A stretch of DNA of 64,000 nucleotides, taken from NCBI GenBank assembly GCA_022825705.1, contig JAJDWH010000010.1, forward strand, positions 124,001 through 188,000. The letters are read 5' to 3'. This document shows positions 1-7,757 of this stretch, piece after piece (position 1 is the first letter of the stretch; every line of letters starts with the position of its first letter). Source of the DNA: Alphaproteobacteria bacterium. GTDB lineage: Bacteria; Pseudomonadota; Alphaproteobacteria; TMED109. Position numbers and translations under genes: made by a program. The notes below the pieces were generated by a model. It saw only the letters and a program-made list of their open reading frames with translations. It was not told the DNA's origin and ran no database searches.

Positions 1-33
1 AGCGCCTCGTGAACTCACCTGCAAACTCCCCCA

Positions 34-2670
34 TCATCGTTCCCAGCGCAGCCGGGCGTAGTAGTAGCCGCCGTCGAAACCGAACGGGGACCGCCGCAGG
101 TACGGCAGTCCAACCGTCTCCCCGTCTCGCGCGTCGGTGCGGGGCGGGTAGGTGTCGAATAGGTTCTCCGCCCCAACGGCGAGCGTGAGACCGTCCGTGA
201 TCCGCAGCGCGACTTCTGCATCGAAGAGCGCGTGGGTACCCACCTCCCGGGCGGACGAGAGATCGGAGGTGTAGTAGACGTTCGTGAACGGACCGTAGAG
301 TCGCAGGCGACCGGAAAGGGTCAACTGCCCGCGTTCGTGGCTCGCACCGAGCACACCGCGCCACCGCGGTACGCCCCGTTCCGCGGCCAGGGTTTCGCCG
401 GCGTTCAGGAGCGTGGATGTGCCGTCGACACGCGTCCGATTCCAGTTCAGGACTGCATGGAGACGCGTCGCCGAATCGTTCCCGTGCGCAATCAGCCGCT
501 CGGCGCTCACGTCGACCCCCTGCGTGGTCGTGCCGAAATCATTGGTCAGGAACTTCACCCTGGCATAGGCGTCGGCATCTGCGATGCCTTGCTCGCGAAG
601 GGCCGCCTTGTCGCCCTCCGACAGGTCGAACTCGGAGGTCACCGCAATGCGATCCTTCATCCGGATCTGGTAACCGTCGAGCGTCACCGTGAATCCGGCC
701 AGGCGCGTGACGACACCGGCATTCACCGAGCGGGCGGTCTCTGGCGTCAGGGGCTTCGCCCCCTTCAGGATCGCAATGGGGTTGTCCACCGAAAGGGTCG
801 CAATGTCGATCAGGTCGCCCAGGTCGGGAACGAACTGCGTGATCACCTTCTCGATCGACGCCTGACCCACGGTCGGCGCGCGGAAGGCGCTGCCGACGGA
901 GGCTCGCAGCGCGATTTCGTCGCTCAGGTCGTAGCGCGCGGCTACCTTGCCGTCCGTGTTGCTGCCGATGCTCTCGTGCCGCTCGTGGCGAAGCGCTCCG
1001 TGGACGAACAGTTCTTCACTCAGATCCGTCGACAGATCCAGCCAGACGCCTTGGGCCGTTCGGGACGCCGCCCCTGCGGTGCGTTCCTGGAATCCCGGGA
1101 AGCCGTTCGTGCCGATCCCAAATCCCTGTTCCCGCAGCCCGCCCGGGCGCGTGTCGACGAAGGTCGAATTGAAGTCCCCTGCCACGACCTCGAAGCGTTC
1201 GTTGCGAACTTCCGTTCCGAGCGCCACGGTCAGCGGCCAGGCAGCTCCGACATCGAGCCGCCCCACCACGCTGCCCTCCACGATCCAGTCGCGTTCGCTC
1301 CATCCTCCGACCCGGTAGCTGGTCGGCAACTCGCGTCCGAGGGCCAGCAGCTGCGGGTTGATTGTCCGTTCCATGAAGAAGTCGACCGAGTGCTGGCCCA
1401 TCCCGGCGGAAAGATCCCAGTCCCACCCGGAGAGCAATGGAGCGTCATTCGGCAACGTGCCGCGCACGCCGGCATGGTAGGAGACGTCTTCCACGTCGCC
1501 GCCGAACCGGGGCGTGAAGCCGCCCGGAAACTGGGTGCCGATCCAGTAGCAATTCGGGTTGTCCTCGACGAAACGGCGGATCGCCGCGACGTGACCAGAC
1601 CAGTCTCCGGAATCCGGTGTCAGTCCGGATCGACACCTGACCGCGGTCGGGTTCGCGGAAAGGTCGGCCAGCAGTACCTCGTCACCCAGGCTGAAGACGC
1701 CGCCGCGCCGCGCCGGGTTGCGGAAGAAGAATCCGTTTTCCACGGTCCGGCGATGCCAGTTGCCGAAGCCGTAGATTTCTGTCGAAGCGCCGAATGGAAG
1801 GCCGGCGTTCACCATCGTCTTCCAGTCGCCGCGCCCTTCAGGCGTTCCCCACGTCTGCGCGTACGGATGGTCGATGTAGCCGTAGCCGGGGTCGTTGATC
1901 CAGGCATTGCCGGCAGCGGCGAGCTGCCGGGCACTGGCATGCTGCACCGACCGGGTCGACGGCGCCTGATGCGACCGCTCAAGAGACAGCGCAACGAACC
2001 CCTGGTCGGCCAACTGGACCCCCGCGTGGCCTGCCAGCGTCCAGCGATCCCCGTCGCCCGCGTAGGTGCGGCCCCAGCGGGCCTCGGCTACCTGCGTATC
2101 GGGATGCTGCTTCAGCACGAAGTTGAGGACGCCGGCGACTGCATCGGATCCGTACTGCGCGGACGCCGCATCGCGCAGCACCTCGATCCGTTCGATCGCA
2201 ATGCCGGGAATGGCCGCAAGATCCGGGCCGTGGCTCCCGGGAGCCGTGGCGCTCGAGACCGTGATGACCGACGACCGGTGCCGGCGCTTGCCGTTCACGA
2301 GCACCAGCACGGAATCCGGAGGCAGCCCGCGAAGCAGTGCCGGCCGGACAACGCTCGCCTCGTCGGAAATCGGCTCGCGGTTGAGATTGTACGACGGAAG
2401 CGTCCGGGCGAGGTTGCTTTCGGTGCTCTCGCCGCCGTAGGCTTCGAGCGCCGTGCCGCCGATAATCTCCACCGGCGTGGGAGAGGACAGAGGATCGATA
2501 CCGGGTGCGCGTTGCCCGATCACCACTACGTTCTCCAGCATTTCAGGATCTTGCGGGGATGCCGTTCCCGGCAGAAGGATGCTGGCCAAGAGCAGGAGGA
2601 CGCCGCAGCTGCCAACGGCTCGGCAGAACCAGCCGTTTGGGACGCGTGCCGTGCTTGCGGAAAGACTCAT
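34..2670 (-). CDS. TonB-dependent outer-membrane receptor
   Basis: This 878-aa outer-membrane receptor would import a scarce ligand (siderophore, cobalamin or an organic compound) using TonB energy. The start at 2670 puts a hydrophobic signal segment ending near ASPQ directly before a TonB-box-like stretch (ENVVVIGQRAPG). The reading frame is open further upstream, but only with non-signal-like sequence. A plug domain follows, with the typical VLVNGKRRHR and IERIEVLRDAASAQYG motifs, and then a long barrel with many aromatic-ended strands. The protein ends LRWER rather than in a terminal Phe or Trp. Length suits the family. The ligand cannot be inferred because no transport or biosynthesis gene is adjacent. 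Confidence 0.93.
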   Translation of the reverse strand: MSLSASTARVPNGWFCRAVGSCGVLLLLASILLPGTASPQDPEMLENVVVIGQRAPGIDPLSSPTPVEIIGGTALEAYGGESTESNLARTLPSYNLNREPISDEASVVRPALLRGLPPDSVLVLVNGKRRHRSSVITVSSATAPGSHGPDLAAIPGIAIERIEVLRDAASAQYGSDAVAGVLNFVLKQHPDTQVAEARWGRTYAGDGDRWTLAGHAGVQLADQGFVALSLERSHQAPSTRSVQHASARQLAAAGNAWINDPGYGYIDHPYAQTWGTPEGRGDWKTMVNAGLPFGASTEIYGFGNWHRRTVENGFFFRNPARRGGVFSLGDEVLLADLSANPTAVRCRSGLTPDSGDWSGHVAAIRRFVEDNPNCYWIGTQFPGGFTPRFGGDVEDVSYHAGVRGTLPNDAPLLSGWDWDLSAGMGQHSVDFFMERTINPQLLALGRELPTSYRVGGWSERDWIVEGSVVGRLDVGAAWPLTVALGTEVRNERFEVVAGDFNSTFVDTRPGGLREQGFGIGTNGFPGFQERTAGAASRTAQGVWLDLSTDLSEELFVHGALRHERHESIGSNTDGKVAARYDLSDEIALRASVGSAFRAPTVGQASIEKVITQFVPDLGDLIDIATLSVDNPIAILKGAKPLTPETARSVNAGVVTRLAGFTVTLDGYQIRMKDRIAVTSEFDLSEGDKAALREQGIADADAYARVKFLTNDFGTTTQGVDVSAERLIAHGNDSATRLHAVLNWNRTRVDGTSTLLNAGETLAAERGVPRWRGVLGASHERGQLTLSGRLRLYGPFTNVYYTSDLSSAREVGTHALFDAEVALRITDGLTLAVGAENLFDTYPPRTDARDGETVGLPYLRRSPFGFDGGYYYARLRWER

Positions 2671-2876
2671 CGGCCGCAGACCTGTCCACGCTTCATGAAT
2701 CGAAAAAATTGAGCGTTCGGGCCCGCCATCCGGGATTTGCTCAACTGCCATGGGTAGGCAAAGGGGGAACACGTTATCGATTCTCCTACCTGAACCGAGC
2801 GTCATGATATCAGTTCGTTAAGTTGGCGAATCCGGCCGGATCCGCACTTGCGACATAGGGCCTCGGAGTCGGCCGT

Positions 2877-3230
2877 TTGGGTGCCACTATCGGGACTGGG
2901 CACCTTGAGAACCCGAAAAAAGGCTCCTGCGCTCGACGTTCGATATTTGCCAACAATCTGGTTGTCAACGAATTCGTTGGCGTCAATCGCGTGCTCATGA
3001 AAGGAGGAACTATCAGCGCCGCCGGTACCGGAAAAGGCGCATCTGCCATCACGGCAGTATTCGCGCGAGCTGCACGAGACTGCGTGGCGCCAGCTCCGAA
3101 GCGGATCATCCTGATCGACGGCGACGAGCTGGCGCGGCTCATGGTCCGACACGGGATCGGCGTGCGGACACGCATTCGTCAGGAAATCAAGCAGACTGAC
3201 GAAGATTACGTTGAGCAGGAAGTGCCGTAG
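2877..3230 (+). pseudogene. Mrr-type restriction endonuclease, C-terminal remnant
   Basis: The reading frame ends in a stretch characteristic of the C-terminus of Mrr-family modification-dependent restriction enzymes: KRIILIDGDELARLMVRHG, then an EIKQTDEDY tail. Before it comes an eroded counterpart of the catalytic-core end (NEFVG, then GKGAS, then FARAARDCV). The N-terminal winged-helix domain and the first nuclease motifs are missing, and nothing upstream restores them, so this is a fragment. A longer minus-strand frame covers the same bases (2802-3554) but shows no family features. Intact Mrr cleaves methylated foreign DNA; this remnant is unlikely to be active. Confidence 0.6.
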
Positions 3231-3522
3231 GTCATGCGCCTTTCGTGGAACGACGTTCGCGCCCACGCTCAGGTTCGCCGGAAGTAGGCGGGACGCAGTT
3301 CGTGAGACGGGCGAGACGCAGAGCTTCTGCAACGCTGTTCTCGATGTGGTCGGCGTTCGGCGGCGGCGCGCTGGCGGCACTCGGAGTGTGTCTTGAAGCT
3401 GGCGAACCGCTCGGGCTTTATCGACCTGTTCTGGCCAGGCTTTTTGCTCGTCGCACAGAAGATCGTTGAAGTCAGATGACAGCTGTAACCCACCGACATC
3501 CAGGCCTCGAACCGGATGGTGC

Positions 3523-4923
3523 CTATGCGCTCCAGACCGCATGCCACGCGGCAAACTCCGATGGCCTGACGCGGTATCGCGAAAAATTGCCTTCGTGGAG
3601 GCTCAGTAGCTCCCGTTCGACAACTTCCCGAAACCGCGCTCGATCAGCTTCCTCGATGTGTTGCGCCGTCCATGCGCCGATGTGCGCGGCCGCCGTCCGA
3701 TTGTCCATGCCTCCACGGATGACTGCACCGGCGAGCCTCCGTATCGCTGCTCGATGCTTCAGTCGAAATGGGTCTGGCTCGCCGAGCGACATCCTCACTG
3801 CGGCGTAGCGCGATGCGGATCGCCTGTAGGCCCAGATGAAGAGGTCGCGCAGTAGTTCAGTCCGATTTAGTTCGTAAACACCGAGAACGGCTTCCGTATA
3901 GAGATTCCGCGGCACGTCTTCGAAGGATAGTGGCGACAGGTTCGCCCTGATGAGCGGAATGTTGGCCGCGAGTCTCGACACCCGCTTGTTGACGTCATCG
4001 AAGGGTTGCAAATAGGGAAGCTGTATCAGCGCGAAGATCGCCTGTTCGAATGGGTCCTTGATCTGTGAGGCCTTCGTCAGGATCTGGTCGAAGCATTCCT
4101 CGACGAGTGGCGGCACGGCCAATGGATGAAAGACCGATCCCTCGATGCCTACGTCGGCGCGCCGAAGCCGTCCGGGCGCCGAGGGGTCGGGAAGCAAGTT
4201 GTCCGCCAGCGCGGCGTGCAAGTTGAGGATGGTGTGGCGGTTGAATCCGATGTTTTCTGCACCATCGACCAGTATCTCGATGGCTTCCTTGTGATTGAGG
4301 ATCATCTGCGCTTCGCGCCGGTCCTTACCCTCCGCCTCCTCGCCGCGTTCGATCAGCCGTTTGGTATCAAGCAGGGAGTATGTGTTGCCCTCCAGACGGC
4401 TCGAATTCCAGGACAGGTCGATCAGTATCCGGCTCAATACCTGCTTTGCGTAGGTGCCGGCGGGTTGTCGAACGATTTCGGTCTCGCCGTACTCTGATAG
4501 CTCCGACCGCTCGGTTTGGGACAGGTAGAAGGTCGCGTTAGGACGATAGCGATCAAGAAAGCTCCGGTCGTAGCCGACCGGTTCTCGCGCGGCAGTGGGT
4601 TGCCGGACATAGGCTCGAACCTCTTCGCCCGCTTCTGACAGGAGATCGCTGACGGCGAGGCTTGCAATGACCTTCGGGGTACCGGCGGTCGCCCGCACCG
4701 ACAAAGAGACGACCTCGGGAAGACGGTAGCGAGCCCAGCGACCGGACCCCTCTCGAATCAGGCGTTGGTTGTCAACCAGGGCTTTCAACCAGTATTGAAG
4801 GGTTCGGCGCGGCGGGGTCACCTTCAGTGAATCCGCAATCTCCGTCGCGGTCATGCTTTCGGGACGCTGTCTGACCGCTTCTTCAATTTGCCGGAGCGTC
4901 TCTTGAGAAATAACCCTTGCCAC
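3523..4923 (-). CDS. Fic-family protein with altered catalytic motif
   Basis: Fic proteins transfer AMP or similar groups onto target proteins, often as toxins or regulators. This one has an N-terminal helix-turn-helix-like region (TATEIADSLKVTPPRRTLQY) and then the Fic fold. The motif normally written HxFx(D/E)GNGR reads LQPFDDVNKRVSRLAANIP here, so the catalytic His is Gln and the glycines are changed. As I recall the family, a Fic subgroup shares this altered motif, so it may bind nucleotide without classical AMPylation. The frame is open to 5070. I chose the GTG at 4923 because GGAAG sits 5 bases before it and because the phased repeats at 4951-5013 look like control DNA. The 466-aa length is usual for Fic proteins with DNA-binding domains. 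No partner antitoxin is visible. Confidence 0.85.
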   Translation of the reverse strand: MARVISQETLRQIEEAVRQRPESMTATEIADSLKVTPPRRTLQYWLKALVDNQRLIREGSGRWARYRLPEVVSLSVRATAGTPKVIASLAVSDLLSEAGEEVRAYVRQPTAAREPVGYDRSFLDRYRPNATFYLSQTERSELSEYGETEIVRQPAGTYAKQVLSRILIDLSWNSSRLEGNTYSLLDTKRLIERGEEAEGKDRREAQMILNHKEAIEILVDGAENIGFNRHTILNLHAALADNLLPDPSAPGRLRRADVGIEGSVFHPLAVPPLVEECFDQILTKASQIKDPFEQAIFALIQLPYLQPFDDVNKRVSRLAANIPLIRANLSPLSFEDVPRNLYTEAVLGVYELNRTELLRDLFIWAYRRSASRYAAVRMSLGEPDPFRLKHRAAIRRLAGAVIRGGMDNRTAAAHIGAWTAQHIEEADRARFREVVERELLSLHEGNFSRYRVRPSEFAAWHAVWSA

Positions 4924-4950
4924 GTGTTCTTCCAGATGGCTTGCAGTCGC

Positions 4951-5013
4951 TATACGCAATTTGCCAGATATATGCGCAATTATCAACTGTATGCGCAATA
5001 TAGCTTGCGTATT
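4951..5013. promoter_or_regulatory. Phased repeats upstream of the Fic gene
   Basis: TATACGCAAT (4951), TATGCGCAAT (4971) and TATGCGCAAT (4990) are direct repeats spaced 20 and 19 bp apart, about two helical turns. CTTGCGTATT at 5004 is an inverted copy. They end just upstream of the preferred Fic start. This is what an autoregulatory operator bound by the Fic protein's own helix-turn-helix could look like. The regulatory role is inference; the repeats are directly visible. Confidence 0.5.
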
Positions 5014-5327
5014 GGGCTGAATATTACGCGTAGACGCGGCCCAAGTTGCAAACATGCTCGGCGAGTTCACTGACGTACCAACCGCACGCCAGCCCTGATG
5101 CGACGCCCAGCTGGTACCGCTGCGGCGTTCGCGTTCTGGCTCTCAACTTGCAGAAATTGTTACCTGTTGGATTGCCCGAAAGCCCCCGGCGGGGTGCTGG
5201 TAGCGATGGTCGACAATCGCAAGCGCGGGCGCGACGGTTCATTCATCAATGTCTAGAAGCAGTTCCGCCGAGCAGTGGCCACTCCCTCGGCCACCAATAC
5301 CGTTTCACGTCGGTCGGACCAAGCGGG

Positions 5328-5660
5328 CTACCGTTTCGCTTCCGGAGGGCGACCGGGTTCGGTCAGCAGTGCCGTCTCGCTCAGGTTAGTTGGCTTGGGT
5401 AGATCCTCGTGCAACGTATTCCGAAGATGTCCGGTATGACGTCGAAGTATGCATGAACTAGCCGATTGCGCAGTTCAGCGATCCGCACCCACGGCGTTTC
5501 CGGGAAAGGCCGCCGGGTCTCTTCGGTGAGCTGGGTCGCGGCCTCACCGACAATCTCGATTTCGTTGACCAGCGCCGGAACCAGTTGCCGGTTGTCGTCG
5601 AGATCGTCGGGGAACCGTCCCTGTGCAAAAGGGCAGGGTTTTCCGCATAGCGTCAAGCAT
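5328..5660 (-). pseudogene. HepT-type toxin (DUF86), frameshifted
   Basis: HepT is the HEPN RNase toxin of the MntA/HepT system. Three frames must be joined to read it. RDMLDAMRKTLPF comes first. After a shift at the TTTT run near 5628 comes DDLDDNRQLVPALVNEIEIV, leading to the RX4HXY active-site motif RNRLVHAYF. After a second shift near 5418 comes RNTLHEDLPKPTNLSETALL, with a stop at 5328. The catalytic motif is preserved but the frame is broken twice, so the gene is dead unless there are sequencing errors. The antitoxin remnant lies just upstream, the usual MntA-HepT order. Confidence 0.6.
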
Positions 5661-5681
5661 GTCCCGGAACCGGCCTAGTCA

Positions 5682-5790
5682 TCACTCCGCATACTGGACT
5701 TCCGCAGAATCGACGACTTCTTGGCGGAAATAACGACTCAAGTCCTCCTTGGTCCCCAGGTCCACCTTGCGACCGCCGAACAGCGGCGAC
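5682..5790 (-). pseudogene. MntA-type nucleotidyltransferase antitoxin, C-terminal remnant
   Basis: This frame reads [20 protein letters not shown] and then a tail ending EVQYAE before two consecutive stop codons. It matches the C-terminal part of MntA-like minimal nucleotidyltransferases, which AMPylate and neutralise HepT. The GSxxRG catalytic motif and everything before it are absent: a stop codon lies immediately upstream, and the preceding frames show no nucleotidyltransferase features. It sits directly before the HepT pseudogene, which supports the identification. It is too short to be functional. Confidence 0.5.
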
Positions 5791-5906
5791 TATCGGACGC
5801 CCATGCTTCCAGTCCGCAAGGTGCTGGCCAATGGCGATGGCCGTGTTGTTCCCATGCAATCAATATGTTGGACGCCGCAACAACACTCCGCACCAAGTAG
5901 GCTGGC

Positions 5907-6170
5907 ATGCCTCAGGTGAGCATCCGTACCTCCAGCCGACGCTTGACCGTCATCGACCGCGCGGCGGCGATCCGCGGCGTTTCACGCACCGAGTTCATGC
6001 TCCAGTCGAGCGAGGCGGCGGCGATCGAGATCCTGAACAACCGTCCCGTGATCGCCGTCGACGACGGGGTCTGGGACGATTTCGTCGCCGCACTCGACGC
6101 GCCCGTCGAGCTCGACCCCGCCCTGAAGGCGCGGTATTCGCGCAAGCCTCAGTGGCACCGTTGGGATCGC
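5907..6170 (+). pseudogene. TacA-like (DUF1778) antitoxin, orphan, lost its stop
   Basis: The first 85 or so residues follow the TacA/DUF1778 antitoxin pattern. An N-terminal ribbon-helix-helix (VSIRTSSRRLTVIDRAAAI, then SRTEFMLQSSEAAAIEIL) is followed by the toxin-binding tail VDDGVWDDFVAALDAPVELD. Such antitoxins normally stop about here and are followed by a GNAT acetyltransferase toxin. Here the frame instead runs on to 6659 with unrelated sequence antisense to the EF-hand gene, and no GNAT gene follows. I read this as a frameshifted end plus loss of the toxin. The DNA-binding part could still be made as an orphan regulator. Confidence 0.55.
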
Positions 6171-6359
6171 CGAGATCAACTCGCTGGAGCCGCCATCGAC
6201 CGTGCCCGCTGGCGAGGCTGCCACCGGCCGAAATCCGCGCGTTGGCGCAGTGAGGCGCCTACGCGGTTGGCCTGGGGTCGGATTTCCCGATGTGCCTTCG
6301 ACCGGTTCTGTGGCGCGGCCGAAGCCGGCCGGAGCCTGCCCCCGGCCGGCGGATGGGAT

Positions 6360-6863
6360 CTAGTCGTCGTCCCACCGGTCTCCGTGATGGCGGTGGTGCC
6401 GTCCGTCACGGAGCGAGAGGCCGCCGTCGCCGTCGCGGTCCAGGCGGGCGACGATCCCGGCCAGCGGCCGGTCGTACTCGGCGCGCGTGATGACCGCGTC
6501 GCCGTCCGTGTCCAGCATCTGGAAGACGCGCACGGTGAACGGGCGCGTGGTCTCGTGCCAGAGGCCGGCAAACTCCTCGAGCTCGAGGTTGCCGTCGCGA
6601 TCGGCGTCGTGCGTGGCGTGGCGGTCGTTGCGGACCTGATCGATCTCGGCCTGCGATAGCGCCCCGTTGCCGTCCGCGTCGACAGAATCGAACACTTCGA
6701 GCGCCGTGGCGGCGAGGCTCCCCTTGTCGAGGAAGCCCAGTCCTGGACCATGGCGGCCGTCAAAACCGCCGCGGTGATTGGCATGGCTGACCCCGACGAT
6801 GGCGGCCCCGCCAAGGACTGTGGCGAGCCCGACGACGATCAGGGTTCTGGTTCTCGTCTGCAT
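6360..6863 (-). CDS. EF-hand calcium-binding exported protein
   Basis: This 167-aa protein starts at 6863, with GGGAGA seven bases before the ATG. The longer in-frame start at 6983 lacks a ribosome site. An N-terminal hydrophobic segment (TLIVVGLATVLGGAAIVGV) is probably a signal peptide or anchor, so the domain would face the periplasm. Four EF-hand-like loops follow: DSVDADGNGALSQAEID, DADRDGNLELEEF, DTDGDAVITRAEYD and DRDGDGGLSLRD. The C-terminus is His/Asp-rich. It is divergent from the two-component system at 7038-9175, whose kinase also carries an acidic His-rich loop, so a shared divalent-metal theme is likely. Confidence 0.85.
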   Translation of the reverse strand: MQTRTRTLIVVGLATVLGGAAIVGVSHANHRGGFDGRHGPGLGFLDKGSLAATALEVFDSVDADGNGALSQAEIDQVRNDRHATHDADRDGNLELEEFAGLWHETTRPFTVRVFQMLDTDGDAVITRAEYDRPLAGIVARLDRDGDGGLSLRDGRHHRHHGDRWDDD

Positions 6864-6925
6864 CGATGTTCTCCCGTATCGGTGATCGAAGGATGCAGGC
6901 AATGTGGCGGCCGGATGTCGCAGGA

Positions 6926-6954
6926 GTTTGTCGCCGCGCACCCGGGTTTGTCGC
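6926..6954. promoter_or_regulatory. 20-bp-phased direct repeat, candidate response-regulator site
   Basis: GTTTGTCGC occurs at 6926-6934 and again at 6946-6954, exactly 20 bp apart, in the divergent promoter region between the EF-hand gene and the response regulator. OmpR-family regulators usually bind tandem direct repeats with about this period. Control of both divergent genes from this site is inferred. Confidence 0.45.
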
Positions 6955-7037
6955 GATGTGTGGCTGGCGAGCAGATTTGGCACACCTTGTTACAGGTTTC
7001 CTGCGGCGGCCGGCGCGTGGGCGCGTAAGCTGGACGG

Positions 7038-7757
7038 ATGGAAGCCACTCCGCACGTGCTCGTGGTCGACGACCACCGGGAGATCCGTGAAGCCCTGGCC
7101 CAGTACCTGGAGCGTCACGGAATGCGCGCGAGCATCGCTGAGAGCGCCATCGCAGCGCGCCGGGTGCTCGGTGCGGCGGCGATCGACCTGGTGGTGCTCG
7201 ACGTCATGATGCCGGGCGAGGACGGTCTCCAGCTCTGCCGGCACCTGCGCGCGACGACGCGCTTGCCGATCATCCTGCTGACCGCCATGGCCGAGGAGAC
7301 CGACCGCATCGTGGGTCTCGAAGTGGGCGCCGACGACTACGTCACCAAGCCGTTCAATCCGCGCGAGCTGCTGGCCCGGATCAGGGCCGTGATCCGGCGC
7401 TCGCAGAGCCTGCCGCCTGGGCGCGAGCCCCCGTCGGCAGGCGTCCGGCGGTTCGACCGCTGGCTGCTCGACGACGGCCGGCGCCAACTGGTCGACGAAG
7501 AGGGAGTCGTGACCCCCCTTTCGACGGGCGAGTTCCGCTTGCTCGTGGCGCTGCTGGAGCGCCCCGGCATGGTGCTCTCCCGCGACCAGCTGCTCGATCT
7601 GACCCAGGGCCGGCGGTCCGTGCCGTTCGAGCGCGCGGTCGACAACCAGGTGAGCCGCCTGCGGAAGAAGATCGAGCGCGACCCAAAAGATCCCAAGCTC
7701 ATCATGACCGTATGGGGCGGCGGCTACCGCTTCGCCGGCAAGGTGGAAGACGCATGA
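7038..7757 (+). CDS. OmpR/PhoB-family response regulator
   Basis: This 239-aa two-domain regulator has a receiver domain with the acidic pair DD at 11-12, phosphoacceptor Asp55 (VVLDVMMPG), Thr82 and Lys104 (YVTKPFNP). A C-terminal winged-helix DNA-binding domain ends in the typical VDNQVSRLRKKIERDP and VWGGGYRF motifs. Its stop overlaps the kinase start by 4 bp (ATGA), so the two are translationally coupled. The adjacent repeats at 6926-6954 are a plausible target. The signal is probably the one sensed by the kinase's Asp/His-rich loop. Confidence 0.95.
   Translation: MEATPHVLVVDDHREIREALAQYLERHGMRASIAESAIAARRVLGAAAIDLVVLDVMMPGEDGLQLCRHLRATTRLPIILLTAMAEETDRIVGLEVGADDYVTKPFNPRELLARIRAVIRRSQSLPPGREPPSAGVRRFDRWLLDDGRRQLVDEEGVVTPLSTGEFRLLVALLERPGMVLSRDQLLDLTQGRRSVPFERAVDNQVSRLRKKIERDPKDPKLIMTVWGGGYRFAGKVEDA

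Noticed and set aside
232..2712. 826-aa plus-strand frame
   Set aside because: Antisense to the TonB receptor; rich in Arg, Gly and His with no domain. The receptor on the minus strand has clear motifs.
2802..3554. 250-aa minus-strand frame
   Set aside because: No family motifs, while the opposite strand encodes a recognisable Mrr tail.
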